A stretch of DNA of 64,000 nt from Funiculus sociatus GB2-C1 (lineage in GTDB: Bacteria > Cyanobacteriota > Cyanobacteriia > Cyanobacteriales > FACHB-T130), in assembly GCF_039962115.1 (NCBI RefSeq), contig NZ_JAMPKJ010000003.1:118586-182585 (forward strand). The letters are read 5' to 3'. The notes beneath the pieces were generated by a model, which saw nothing but the letters and a program-made list of their open reading frames with translations, searched no databases and was not told the origin of the DNA. Below are positions 9,447 through 18,099 of the stretch, in pieces (within the stretch, counting starts at the first letter, position 1; every line of letters begins with the position of its first letter). Position numbers and translations under genes: made by a program.

Positions 9447-10619
9447 ATGCTTAATCCCAATCTGGATGAAATCCAGTTAACGAAAGAAGAATACGAACGC
9501 TATTCCCGCCACCTCATCCTGCCCAAAGTGGGACTAGAAGGACAAAAACGCCTGAAAGCAGCAAGCGTCCTGTGTGTTGGCACTGGGGGACTGGGTTCGC
9601 CACTATTGCTGTATCTTGCCGCTGCTGGTATCGGACGCATCGGCATTGTCGATTTTGATGTCGTTGATAGTTCCAACTTACAACGGCAAGTAATTCACGG
9701 CACCTCTTGGGTAGGTAAACCAAAAATTGAATCGGCAAGAAACCGGATTTTAGAAATAAATCCTGATTGCCAAGTTGACTTATACGAAACCCGCCTGACT
9801 TCAGAGAACGCCCTGGACATTCTCGAACCCTACGACGTTGTAGTGGATGGCACTGATAACTTTCCCACACGTTATCTAGTTAACGATGCCTGCGTACTGT
9901 TAAATAAACCCAACGTTTACGCCTCTATCCTCTTCTTTGAAGGTCAGGCTACCGTATTTAACTACGAAGGCGGCCCCAATTACCGCGACCTCTACCCCGA
10001 ACCACCACCACCCGGATTGGTTCCCTCTTGTGCTGAAGGCGGCGTTTTGGGTGTTTTGTGTGGCGTTATTGGCACCATTCAGGCAACTGAAGCCATTAAA
10101 ATTATCTTGGGTCAGGGTAATACTCTGAGTGGGCGACTGCTGTTGTATGATGCCCTGCAAATGAAGTTTCGGGAACTGAAACTGCGTCCGAACCCAGAAA
10201 GACCAGTTATTGAAAAATTGATAGATTACGAACATTTCTGCGGGATTCCACAAGCAAAAGCAGAGGAGGCAAAGCAGCAGATGGAAATGTCAGAAATGAC
10301 GGTTAAGGAATTGAAGGAATTGATAGACAGCGGTACAGATGATTTTGTGCTGCTTGATGTCCGCAACCCCAATGAATACGAAATTGCCCAAATTCCCGGT
10401 TCAGTTTTAGTGCCGTTACCGGATATTGAAAGCGGCGCTGGTGTTGCCAAAGTTAAGGAATTACTCAATGGTCATCGCTTAATTGCACACTGCAAGATGG
10501 GTGGACGTTCCGCGAAAGCGTTGGGGATTCTGAAAGAAGCTGGCATTGAAGGCACCAACGTTAAAGGTGGGATTACTGCTTGGAGTCGAGAAATTGACCC
10601 TTCGGTGCCGGAATACTAA
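9447..10619 (+). CDS. moeZ: MoeZ/MOCS3-like protein: E1-type adenylyltransferase fused to rhodanese
   Basis: 390 aa. Residues 1-265 are a ThiF/MoeB fold with the nucleotide loop GTGGLGSP (46-52) and the candidate catalytic Cys195 in VPSCAEGG. Residues 285-390 are a rhodanese domain with active-site Cys349 in HCKMGGRS. Such fusions adenylate the C terminus of a sulfur carrier and load it with sulfur for molybdopterin or cysteine synthesis. The two CxxC zinc pairs of E. coli MoeB are absent: the first position reads YRDLYPEPP. As I recall, this is usual for cyanobacterial and actinobacterial MoeZ. mobA lies 1 kb downstream, consistent with cofactor synthesis. Confidence 0.92.
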   Translation: MLNPNLDEIQLTKEEYERYSRHLILPKVGLEGQKRLKAASVLCVGTGGLGSPLLLYLAAAGIGRIGIVDFDVVDSSNLQRQVIHGTSWVGKPKIESARNRILEINPDCQVDLYETRLTSENALDILEPYDVVVDGTDNFPTRYLVNDACVLLNKPNVYASILFFEGQATVFNYEGGPNYRDLYPEPPPPGLVPSCAEGGVLGVLCGVIGTIQATEAIKIILGQGNTLSGRLLLYDALQMKFRELKLRPNPERPVIEKLIDYEHFCGIPQAKAEEAKQQMEMSEMTVKELKELIDSGTDDFVLLDVRNPNEYEIAQIPGSVLVPLPDIESGAGVAKVKELLNGHRLIAHCKMGGRSAKALGILKEAGIEGTNVKGGITAWSREIDPSVPEY

Positions 10620-10840
10620 AAAATTGTGTGGGGTGCGAAGCGCGACAGCGTAACGTACCCTACGCTGCTACATTGCTGGATTAAATTCGGTGGCATACTT
10701 TGGCTTAATTGTCAACAGGTATTTTTTTGGCTTTATGGCATTGTCTTAAGCGACTGGAAAGCATCAGTGCCAGTGTAAAGTGCAAAGTGTGTGCAAAGTA
10801 CAAGTAGGATAGCTTTTGAGCGACTTGTATAGAAATCAAA

Positions 10841-11467
10841 ATGCAAAACAAAAGTAGCGATAAGTTTACTGCGATCGCGCTAACAGCAGGATTTTTTGCA
10901 ATTATCATCCCCAGCAATCCTGCCGCCGCCACCCATCTGAGTCCATTTCAATACTGTGCCGCAGACTTGCGGAATGTTGGTATTTCCGTAGAACAAGCTG
11001 CCTCAGCTTGTTCAGACGCACTCGATCCTCAGCAATTATCCGCTTGCGTGTATTATATTAACCAAGAAACTCAGCTTGCCGCGCAAGACGTTCTGCCTGC
11101 CTGTATCCGTGTGCGCCGCCCGATAGAGTTAGGCAGGTGTGTAATTAATATTAACAACGACACCAGAAATGCGGCAGCGCTTGATGTTCTTGATAATTGT
11201 CGCCGCAGCCTGCTGCCAGTCCGCTTTGCTGAATGCGTCGTTGGCTTGACTCGCCAACTGGAAATCACCGCCAGCACCGCGATGAATCGCTGCAATTCGG
11301 CGGAAGATTATCCCAGCAGCTTGTCCCCCACCTTTGCGCCCCCGCCTGCCCCAAATCCAACGCCGCAGTTTACAACTCCGGTAGCACCTCCGCCGGGGTT
11401 GAGACCTCTGCCTAATTTGGACGCAGATCCAGTTATCCCGGCTAGACCAAGACCAGTTAATCCTTAA
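10841..11467 (+). CDS. Secreted protein with four paired-cysteine repeats
   Basis: 208 aa, not recognised as a named family. An N-terminal signal peptide runs to about residue 34 (IIIPSNPAAA). Four repeats of about 30 residues follow, each with two cysteines 17-19 residues apart; a typical unit has LSACVYYI at its start and DVLPAC at its end. Eight cysteines in all suggest four disulphides in an exported, compact helical protein. Residues 150-208 are proline-rich (FAPPPAPNPTPQF), a likely flexible or wall-spanning tail. It lies alone between moeZ and a MITE-like element. Confidence 0.75.
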   Translation: MQNKSSDKFTAIALTAGFFAIIIPSNPAAATHLSPFQYCAADLRNVGISVEQAASACSDALDPQQLSACVYYINQETQLAAQDVLPACIRVRRPIELGRCVININNDTRNAAALDVLDNCRRSLLPVRFAECVVGLTRQLEITASTAMNRCNSAEDYPSSLSPTFAPPPAPNPTPQFTTPVAPPPGLRPLPNLDADPVIPARPRPVNP

Positions 11468-11475
11468 ATACTCAG

Positions 11476-11626
11476 AGGATGTCCCAGAAGTGTCAAAAGT
11501 TAGCTTGATCCCCCCAACCCCCCGATGAATTGGGGGGAGAATCAAGTCTTAGTCCCCCTTAAAAAGGGGGATGCAAGGGGGATCTCCACCATCTAAGCGT
11601 CTCGATTATGACTTTTCAGACATCCT
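11476..11626. mobile_element. 151-bp MITE-like element, copy 2, with 5-bp target duplication
   Basis: It starts AGGATGTCCCAGAAGTGTCA and ends CTTTTCAGACATCCT. Directly outside both ends is CTCAG (11471-11475 and 11627-11631), a 5-bp direct repeat expected from transposition. Both ends and part of the interior match copy 1 at 5986-6134. There is no coding capacity. It sits nine bases past the stop of the cysteine-repeat gene. Confidence 0.78.
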
Positions 11627-11676
11627 CTCAGTAGTCATTTTCGCCTTCCCCAGCCCAGCCAGGGAATCCGGGTAAA

Positions 11677-12282
11677 TTAATTTTCCAGTGCTTCCAAATC
11701 AGCGGGAGTGTTGCAATTAAATAATACTTCTGGTTGAGTTACGGGTAGTTCCTGTACAGAATGTTCCGCCAACCAATGCTGAAATGATCTGCCGCCTCGA
11801 TTGATATATTCACACAGTAGCGGCAAACAGCAACGGCGGTAAAAACCACACAAGGGTTCCCAGCCTTTCGGGTGTCGGGGAAGAAGCGCGATCGCATCTT
11901 CTGACACTGGCAACTGCTGTAACCAACTCTGCAAAACTTCCACTTTTAAATTTGGCAAATCGCAGGCAAGTAACAGCACCCAATCTGTTTGCACCAATTC
12001 TAAAGCTTGTCTAAACCCAATTAAAGGCCCGTGAGTTTTCCCTGCTTCCAAGTCATAAGCTTCTCGAATTAATTGGCAGTTATGTGGCAAGATATCTTGA
12101 TATCTTTCAATCCAAGGTGTCACCACATAAACTACAGACGCACACTCTTGGGCGACTTCACAAACCTGCCGAATCAGCGGTACATTATTAACAGAAATTA
12201 AGGCTTTATCCCTTCCCATCCGCGAACTTTGTCCGCCAGCCAACACAATTGCTGTCACCGATTCAGCCTGGGAAATGTTCAT
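11677..12282 (-). CDS. mobA: Molybdenum cofactor guanylyltransferase
   Basis: About 201 aa from the ATG at 12282. It attaches GMP to molybdopterin to form the dinucleotide cofactor used by enzymes such as nitrate-reductase relatives. The nucleotide-binding signature VLAGGQSSRMGRDKALI begins ten residues after this start, and LLACDLPNL is the metal-binding aspartate region. The frame stays open to 12396, but that extension runs into a repeat palindrome, so the shorter start is preferred. In E. coli MobA makes a bis-guanine cofactor; whether that holds here cannot be read from the sequence. Confidence 0.93.
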   Translation of the reverse strand: MNISQAESVTAIVLAGGQSSRMGRDKALISVNNVPLIRQVCEVAQECASVVYVVTPWIERYQDILPHNCQLIREAYDLEAGKTHGPLIGFRQALELVQTDWVLLLACDLPNLKVEVLQSWLQQLPVSEDAIALLPRHPKGWEPLCGFYRRCCLPLLCEYINRGGRSFQHWLAEHSVQELPVTQPEVLFNCNTPADLEALEN

Positions 12283-12385
12283 TATCTTGCACCAATTGCG
12301 ATCGCCCTCCTTGGATTTGAATCCAACGCTATAGCGTTTCTCAGTTGGGTGGAATATATCGCGGTTCTGACGTTCTCCCCACCTT

Positions 12386-12416
12386 TGTAGGGACATGGCA
12401 TTGCCATGTCCCTACA
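12386..12416. repeat. Perfect 15-bp-arm palindrome
   Basis: TGTAGGGACATGGCA, one T, then the exact complement. It is the best-preserved of five GTAGGG-armed palindromes in this window. It lies upstream of mobA and could form a cruciform or a hairpin in RNA. Confidence 0.75.
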
Positions 12417-12451
12417 TAAGTTCCGGGCTGACTGCCGGACTAATTGAGAAT

Positions 12452-13282
12452 TTACTTGGCGCTTAAAATAACCGTCCGAGAGGGATTATCCCATTTAATA
12501 GACACATTCAACTGCTGTAAATCAACCGCTTTGATATATTCAAGATTGCGGTGAGTAACTTTGGGAAAATTGGCAACTTTACTCGGATCGATCTTCAATG
12601 AATTCAGAAAAACAACGGGAATAGAGGCATTACCGTTAACCAGAATACCCTGATTATTATAAAGCTGGTCGTTGATTTTGACGCTGATAACTGGGTATGA
12701 CCGAGGAGGCGGGGGAGTCATGCCTTGTCGCTGCGCTTCTCGCGTACTCCAAGCTTGCAGCCCGTCAGCTAGTCCACGGGCGAACTCTTTACGTCTACTT
12801 TGCAGTAAAGCGCGATCGCCTGCACTGGTAATAAACCCCAACTCCAACAACATGGAAGGAACATCCACTTGACGGCAGAAACCCAAACTCCCAACTCCCG
12901 TGCTAGTATCTGGTTTAGTTCCACGAGAAGGCAATCCCGGAACTGCTCGGAGCAAAGATTGCAGTACCAACTGGGCATCGGCTTGTCGTTGAGCGTTGCC
13001 AGCGACGTAGAAGATGCTGGCACCCCGCACATTAAGGTTACTAACAGCATCGGCGTGAATTTCTAGGGCCACATCGCCACGACGCGATCGCACGTTAATC
13101 CAGGTAATAGTTTCCTTTAAACTCAGCGTGTCGGGAACAGAGGTGACATCTAAACCACGCGATCGCATTTCGGCTACAGTAGCATCGCGGGTGAGTCTCA
13201 TTTCCCTGTCTTCCGTAGTGCCTCCCGCGATCGCGCCCGGATCTCCAGCACCATGTCCAGCGGAAAGAAAAATCCTTACCAT
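12452..13282 (-). CDS. N-acetylmuramoyl-L-alanine amidase (Amidase_3) with C-terminal stalk domain
   Basis: 276 aa. Residues 1-180 are an Amidase_3 domain. Zinc ligands can be read as His9 in LSAGHGAGDPG, Glu24 or a nearby glutamate, and His76 in ALEIHADA, with the catalytic glutamate in MLLELGFITS. It cleaves the bond between muramic acid and the peptide in peptidoglycan. Residues about 198-276 resemble the copper-amine-oxidase-N/stalk domain (VKINDQLY, then VSIKWDNPSRTVILSAK). There is no signal peptide, unlike cell-division amidases of the AmiC type, so export or action after lysis is unclear. Residue assignments for the ligands are approximate. Confidence 0.88.
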   Translation of the reverse strand: MVRIFLSAGHGAGDPGAIAGGTTEDREMRLTRDATVAEMRSRGLDVTSVPDTLSLKETITWINVRSRRGDVALEIHADAVSNLNVRGASIFYVAGNAQRQADAQLVLQSLLRAVPGLPSRGTKPDTSTGVGSLGFCRQVDVPSMLLELGFITSAGDRALLQSRRKEFARGLADGLQAWSTREAQRQGMTPPPPRSYPVISVKINDQLYNNQGILVNGNASIPVVFLNSLKIDPSKVANFPKVTHRNLEYIKAVDLQQLNVSIKWDNPSRTVILSAK

Positions 13283-13441
13283 TTATAATTATCTCCCCAA
13301 AATTCTATTATTTCTGGACGTTATCGTTATTCATTGTGCTTCATTCCCATAAAGCTTGAATCCGGAGGAGCAAGTGATACTTTCTTGTTCGCGTATCCAG
13401 GCTATGATACGCCGTATTCTAACTTAGCGTTTTAAGAATCG

Positions 13442-14650
13442 ATGGAGCGGGTAATTTCAGCAGTTGGGTTGGCTGTTTTTATTGGGTTGTCCTACGCCTT
13501 CTCGATAAATCGCCGTGCGGTGCGCTGGCGTCCGATATTGTGGGGGATGGGATTAGAATTTATTGTGGCGCTTCTAATTCTTAAAACACCAGGCGGTTTA
13601 GCTGTATTTAAGGCACTAGGCGATGTGGTGAGTCGCTTTCTATCATTTTCTGATGTCGGTGCGAAATTTGTCTTTGGGGAAAAATACGAAGATCACTTTT
13701 TTGCCTTCAAAGTGCTGCCGACAATTATCTTTTTCTCGGCCTTCATCAGCGTACTCTACCACTACAGGATTTTGCAGCGCGTGGTGAATGGATTGGCGTG
13801 GGTGATGATGAAGACAATGGGAACATCGGGGGCTGAGTCTTTATCTTGTGCTGGCAACATCTTTTTAGGCCCAACTGAGTCACCTCTGCTAATTAAACCT
13901 TATGTAGCGACAATGACCCAATCAGAACTGCACGCAGTGATGACTGGGGGCTTTGCCACAATTGCGGGTGGAGTTTTAGGCGCATATCTATCCTTTGGAA
14001 TTCCCGCCGAACACCTGATAGCTGCTTTTTTTATGACTGCGCCCACCGCACTCGTTGCCTCAAAATTACTTTATCCGGAAACAGAAGAACCGAAGACAGA
14101 TGGCAAAGTGCAAATAAAAGTGGAAAGCACCTATGAGAATGTCATTGATGCAGCGGCTGTGGGAGCGGTGGAGGGGACGAAACTAGCAATTAACGTTGCG
14201 GCGATGATTATTGCCTTTTTGGGGTTGCTGGCGTTTGTGAATGCCGTTTTGGGATGGCTGGGGGGACTGGTGGGGGTGACAACCCTGTCGCTGGAGTCGA
14301 TTTTATCTTATGTAATGGCTCCCGTGGCGTGGTTGATCGGGGTGCCTTGGGCTGATTGTAGGGAAGTTGGGGTGTTGTTGGGCAAAAAGACTATTTTGAA
14401 TGATTTTATCGCTTACCTGGATTTGAAGACCCTGATTGAAACTCAGGCGATTTCCCAAAGGGCAGTAATTATTGCTACTTATGCGCTGTGCAACTTTGCC
14501 AATATTGGCTCGATTGGTATTACGATTGGCGGGATTGGCGCGATCGCACCGAATCGTCAGAAAGATTTGGCGCGAATGGGTGTAAGGTCGATGATTGGGG
14601 GTTTGTTGGCGGGTTTGATGACAGCTGCGATCGCGGGTATGTTGTTGTAG
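13442..14650 (+). CDS. Concentrative nucleoside transporter (NupC/CNT family)
   Basis: 402 aa with about nine or ten hydrophobic segments. The CNT nucleoside-binding core is visible as GNIFLGPTESPLLIKPY, GGFATIAGGVLGAY and, in the second half, LNDFIAYLDL and ANIGSIGITIGGIGAIAP. Members import nucleosides with sodium or protons across the plasma membrane. The N-terminal start ATG at 13442 precedes the first membrane helix directly. The neighbours give no operon context. The substrate range cannot be told from sequence alone. Confidence 0.93.
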   Translation: MERVISAVGLAVFIGLSYAFSINRRAVRWRPILWGMGLEFIVALLILKTPGGLAVFKALGDVVSRFLSFSDVGAKFVFGEKYEDHFFAFKVLPTIIFFSAFISVLYHYRILQRVVNGLAWVMMKTMGTSGAESLSCAGNIFLGPTESPLLIKPYVATMTQSELHAVMTGGFATIAGGVLGAYLSFGIPAEHLIAAFFMTAPTALVASKLLYPETEEPKTDGKVQIKVESTYENVIDAAAVGAVEGTKLAINVAAMIIAFLGLLAFVNAVLGWLGGLVGVTTLSLESILSYVMAPVAWLIGVPWADCREVGVLLGKKTILNDFIAYLDLKTLIETQAISQRAVIIATYALCNFANIGSIGITIGGIGAIAPNRQKDLARMGVRSMIGGLLAGLMTAAIAGMLL

Positions 14651-14690
14651 ATTTGAACAGCGACCAATTGCACAGAAGAAGTTAGAAGAG

Positions 14691-15119
14691 TTAGTCTATC
14701 TGTTCCGCCATGCCTTGCTCTATTCGTTCTAGCAATGTATCAACATCTGCGCCGACTTGCTCAAAACAAATGGGTGGTGGGGGATCTGGTTCAAACTGAA
14801 TTATCTTTATTTGTCCCTCGCCAATTCCAATAATCAGAACTTCCACTTCCGGTTTATGAGCATCCACAACTCCCAATATTTCCTGAAGTTTATTTTCAAC
14901 TTGGTTATTTAGTGCTTCTATAGCTTGTTTGGGACAATAGACGAAATGCGGTTTTGGTTTGATATCCAGCCCTAAAGTACCTTTAGTGTCTCCATTTTCT
15001 AACCACAATCCCCAAGCAAGTGCTGCTAATTCTTGCTGATTTGCTTTAACAAATTGATTTAGCTGGTGTCGCCAGTTCTTTTCCCCGGAATCAGGGGAGG
15101 TACTACCAAATTGAATCAT
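14691..15119 (-). CDS. Conserved cyanobacterial protein, possibly CcmS-like
   Basis: 142 aa, acidic, no membrane segment. Recognisable stretches are QLNQFVKANQQELAALAWGL, LGLDIKPKPHFVYCPKQAIE and IGIGEGQIKIIQFEPDPPPP. From memory this matches the small cyanobacterial family annotated as the beta-carboxysome assembly chaperone CcmS, which binds a shell protein tail. That match could not be verified here, so no symbol is given. An mcdA/mcdB-like pair 8 kb away also acts on carboxysomes. The next gene in the same direction, 76 bases upstream, encodes another small conserved protein and may share a transcript. Confidence 0.75.
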   Translation of the reverse strand: MIQFGSTSPDSGEKNWRHQLNQFVKANQQELAALAWGLWLENGDTKGTLGLDIKPKPHFVYCPKQAIEALNNQVENKLQEILGVVDAHKPEVEVLIIGIGEGQIKIIQFEPDPPPPICFEQVGADVDTLLERIEQGMAEQID

Positions 15120-15195
15120 TTTACGTTCAGGTGTTGTGCATTTAATGTGTTGATAGCGATCGCCCTTGCCAAGAATGGAGCGATCGCTAGTAAAG

Positions 15196-15675
15196 TTATT
15201 TTTCTGGAGATTTTAGAGCCTCGTCTAGCACCGCCCGCGCTTCCTCTGCTTTAGATCGAGCTTCCAGGTAGCGCTGATTAACTTGGGCAAAGTTTTTGAG
15301 AACCTTAAAACCGTCCTTGAGGCTGGAGATTTCCTCCTCACTTACCGGCTGCTCTGTAAATAGGATATCTACCTGAGCGCGAATTTTTAGAGCTTCGGAG
15401 CGTGATTCCTGCACCTTCAGCTTCAGAGTAGCCAGGTTGCTGAGAACTTGTACAGCTTGGGTTACAGCGTCCTCATCGCTCTTTTCATCTGATTGGAGTT
15501 CTTTAACTTCAATCAGCTGTTGCGGACTAAATCCCTCTTCGAGATCGGTGGGTAGCTCCTCTGCATCCATGAGTTCCATAAGCTGCTCCATCGCTTTCTC
15601 ACGGGCTTTTTTTGAATCTTTGCCTGGAACAGTCAGGATGACTTCTGGGCTTTGTGCGAGAGTGTACTGAACCAT
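15196..15675 (-). CDS. Conserved cyanobacterial helical protein of unknown function
   Basis: 159 aa, acidic and strongly helical. The N terminus MVQYTLAQSPEVILTVPGKD is followed by an EEL-rich section and, from about residue 70, a likely coiled coil (LSNLATLKLKVQESRSEALK and onward to the end). No catalytic motif is visible and I do not recognise a function. It lies just upstream of, and in line with, the 142-aa CcmS-like gene. The two spaced starts and short gap suggest a possible two-gene unit. Confidence 0.75.
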   Translation of the reverse strand: MVQYTLAQSPEVILTVPGKDSKKAREKAMEQLMELMDAEELPTDLEEGFSPQQLIEVKELQSDEKSDEDAVTQAVQVLSNLATLKLKVQESRSEALKIRAQVDILFTEQPVSEEEISSLKDGFKVLKNFAQVNQRYLEARSKAEEARAVLDEALKSPEK

Positions 15676-15853
15676 AGTTTTGCCGGAGAACTTGTCGAAA
15701 GACCTTATGGGCTGGTTATTTGAACCAAGCCGACAGGATTATTTTAGGGTAAAAGAAAGCGATCGCCCAACAGAATATATCCTAAAAGGCGCTAGCTTAT
15801 GGACAGAGCAATAACACTCCTACCACTTGCGCGATCGCCTGAAACTCAAACTT

Positions 15854-17290
15854 ATGGATGCAAATACTTCCACCGCCCTTGAGCAAGCTTTAACAGGGAT
15901 GTCTCACCAAGAGCTGTTGAACTTGATTATAAACCTTTCCAGCGTTGAAGCTGACTTTCGCCGCATTCTGTTAGCAAATGTCAGTATTTCACCCCAAATT
16001 CTCCAGCAACAGCCTGTATCCCCTCAAGTAGTCAAGCAATTTAAACGAGACATCAGCAAATTTTTTGACGAACTTGAAGAACGTGGACGGTACGATGATT
16101 ATTACGATAATGAATATGACGAAAGTGAAGAGTATTCTGAATTAGATATTTTGTTGGAAAATGCCAGAACTTTGAATCTTGTCGATCAAATCGATGTTTT
16201 TTGGCATATTGCAATTTGCGGCAATGAAGTTTTTGAGGAAGGAGAGTTCTTCATTGGTACGCCACAAATTGAAGAAGCAATTTGTTTATACGGCGAAGCT
16301 GTCACTAGATTAGATTTACCTCATCAGCAAAAGCACAATTACTTTGACGTGCTAATTGATGCTCTTAGTTGGAATATTTGTGGCTACGGTGAAGTTACTG
16401 AAGCGATTGAAGAGGCACTGGACAAAATTTGTACTGTCCCAGAAGATTTTCGCTATCTTATTCAAAAGTTTGAAAATAGCGATTACGAGAGAAGCTCCGA
16501 TTTGATTGCCCAATATTATCTTGAATTAGGAGATGATGAAAACTATCTCCGAGTTCGACAAGCTAATCTGGAGAAAGAGAAAGACTATTTACAGTTAGCC
16601 GAATTTTGGCAGCAAAAGGGAGATAGGGAAAAACACCTGGAGACGTTAGAGCAATGGGTATCTGATTTAGTTAACAGAAAAGCTCAACCTCAGAGTCAGT
16701 TGAATTATCTTTATGCTCCCCGTTATTCATCTTTAGAAGACAGCCCGATTTTAAAGAGATTAGCGGAACATTATCGCCAGCAACAGGATGATGCAAACTA
16801 CTGTCGCATTTTCATGACTTTGGCTGAATTCGGTAAAACCACGTTAGATTTATATAAACAAATTGAAACCCTTGGTGTCAAGTTAGGTAACTGGCAAGAA
16901 CTGAAACTTAAGCTGATAGAATTTGCTCAAGCAAGTAGCACTAATCTGGCGGAAATTTATCTTTACGAGCAAGATTGGGATGCGGCTGTTCAACTTGCAC
17001 AGCAAAAAGCCAATTCTTATTATGAGGAGTCGTTGCGAATTTTAGTTGCAGAAGGCGTGAAGCAACACCGCACGGAAGCATCTATTCAAATTTATCAGCA
17101 ACTCGTGCAGAGCCATATTGACAATAAAAACCGCGAACATTACAGCATTGCGGCTCGTCATGCTAGTGCAATCAAATCAATTTATTTGTCTGTTTTGAAT
17201 GATTCAGCGGCTTGGCAACGCTATATTACTGATATCCGGCAGCGTTATCCTCGTCATCGGGCATTGCAAGAAGAATTTCGGGGGTTGTGA
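15854..17290 (+). CDS. Helical-repeat protein resembling the C-terminal part of SWIM zinc-finger proteins
   Basis: 478 aa from the ATG at 15854; the frame also has an upstream TTG at 15827 that would add nine residues. The protein is all-helical, with an acidic, tyrosine-rich segment RGRYDDYYDNEYDESEEYSE near residues 76-95. The C-terminal 90 residues (HASAIKSIYLSVLNDSAAWQ, then RQRYPRHRALQEEF) look like the end of bacterial SWIM zinc-finger proteins. The N-terminal SWIM finger (CxCxnCxH) is missing. Function is unknown. It may be a scaffold derived from that family, but the resemblance is from memory. Confidence 0.75.
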   Translation: MDANTSTALEQALTGMSHQELLNLIINLSSVEADFRRILLANVSISPQILQQQPVSPQVVKQFKRDISKFFDELEERGRYDDYYDNEYDESEEYSELDILLENARTLNLVDQIDVFWHIAICGNEVFEEGEFFIGTPQIEEAICLYGEAVTRLDLPHQQKHNYFDVLIDALSWNICGYGEVTEAIEEALDKICTVPEDFRYLIQKFENSDYERSSDLIAQYYLELGDDENYLRVRQANLEKEKDYLQLAEFWQQKGDREKHLETLEQWVSDLVNRKAQPQSQLNYLYAPRYSSLEDSPILKRLAEHYRQQQDDANYCRIFMTLAEFGKTTLDLYKQIETLGVKLGNWQELKLKLIEFAQASSTNLAEIYLYEQDWDAAVQLAQQKANSYYEESLRILVAEGVKQHRTEASIQIYQQLVQSHIDNKNREHYSIAARHASAIKSIYLSVLNDSAAWQRYITDIRQRYPRHRALQEEFRGL

Positions 17291-17339
17291 GTAATTTTTT
17301 CTCGTTCCTAGACTGCGGACTGGGAACGAGAATTTAATA

Positions 17340-17846
17340 TTAAGTTCCCCAAGTCTTAAACAAGTTATTCCAAATGGTGTTAATGGATTGTTTAATTTGG
17401 TTTTGGCGATACCATCTTTGAAAGGCTTTTTCATAATCTTCGCCTTCAGATTGATAGGTATTCCAGGCGTTGAGTCCTAGCCCTAGTCCCCAGAATAATA
17501 AAATATACAAAGACCAAGTAAGCTCACCTCCATTAACTAGATTCAGCCCCATAAAAAATGAGTTTACGATCGCAAAATTGCCAGCGTGTTTCTGTAATCT
17601 TCCATGTCGATAAATATTAAAATCTTGCCGTTTTTGGATTTCTCCTTGCTTCTGTAGCCACTGCTGTTCTGCTACTTGAAGACATTCTGGGGAGATTTCT
17701 AACTCGGCGGCGATTTCTAATAGCTGTTCGCGAGTAAATTCTGTGTCATCAGCTTGACGCGCGATCGCTATCTGCAAAATCTGCTGTATATCTTCTTGAT
17801 TGTAAGAACGAATCATTTGGGTTTGGGAGACGGGCATAATCAGCAC
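17340..17846 (-). CDS. 2TM-domain membrane protein
   Basis: 168 aa. An N-terminal helical region (EDIQQILQIAIARQADDTEF, EIAAELEISPECLQVAEQQW) resembles the domain found before the 2TM unit in many cyanobacterial proteins. Two hydrophobic segments at about residues 93-108 and 114-130 (LTWSLYILLFWGLGLGL) are followed by a basic, tryptophan-rich tail. The N-terminal segment often sits next to kinase or regulatory domains, so a sensing role is possible but unproven. The start could be the ATG at 17846 or an internal Met a few codons later. Confidence 0.75.
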   Translation of the reverse strand: MLIMPVSQTQMIRSYNQEDIQQILQIAIARQADDTEFTREQLLEIAAELEISPECLQVAEQQWLQKQGEIQKRQDFNIYRHGRLQKHAGNFAIVNSFFMGLNLVNGGELTWSLYILLFWGLGLGLNAWNTYQSEGEDYEKAFQRWYRQNQIKQSINTIWNNLFKTWGT

Positions 17847-18099
17847 CTGCGGTCGATGTTGGGAAAGCTTTTCTGCCCTTAAAATTCCAGAGCAGTGCTG
17901 ATTCTATTATGCCGAGGCAAGCTGGGGAACGGCACAGAACCATATTCCCAAAACCGAACCTGAATGGACGGATACTACGATAGCAAAAAGATTAAGGCAG
18001 TCGTTACATTCCGTTACGATAAGGATATGCGAGAGGTTCAGTTAAGCCTCTCAAAGAAAAGATGCGATCGCTCGCGTCTGTAAAATTAGAGGTGGCGTA

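Noticed and set aside
12283..12396. N-terminal extension of mobA
   Set aside because: The extra residues have no family match and overlap a perfect palindromic repeat; the nucleotide-binding loop fits the ATG at 12282.
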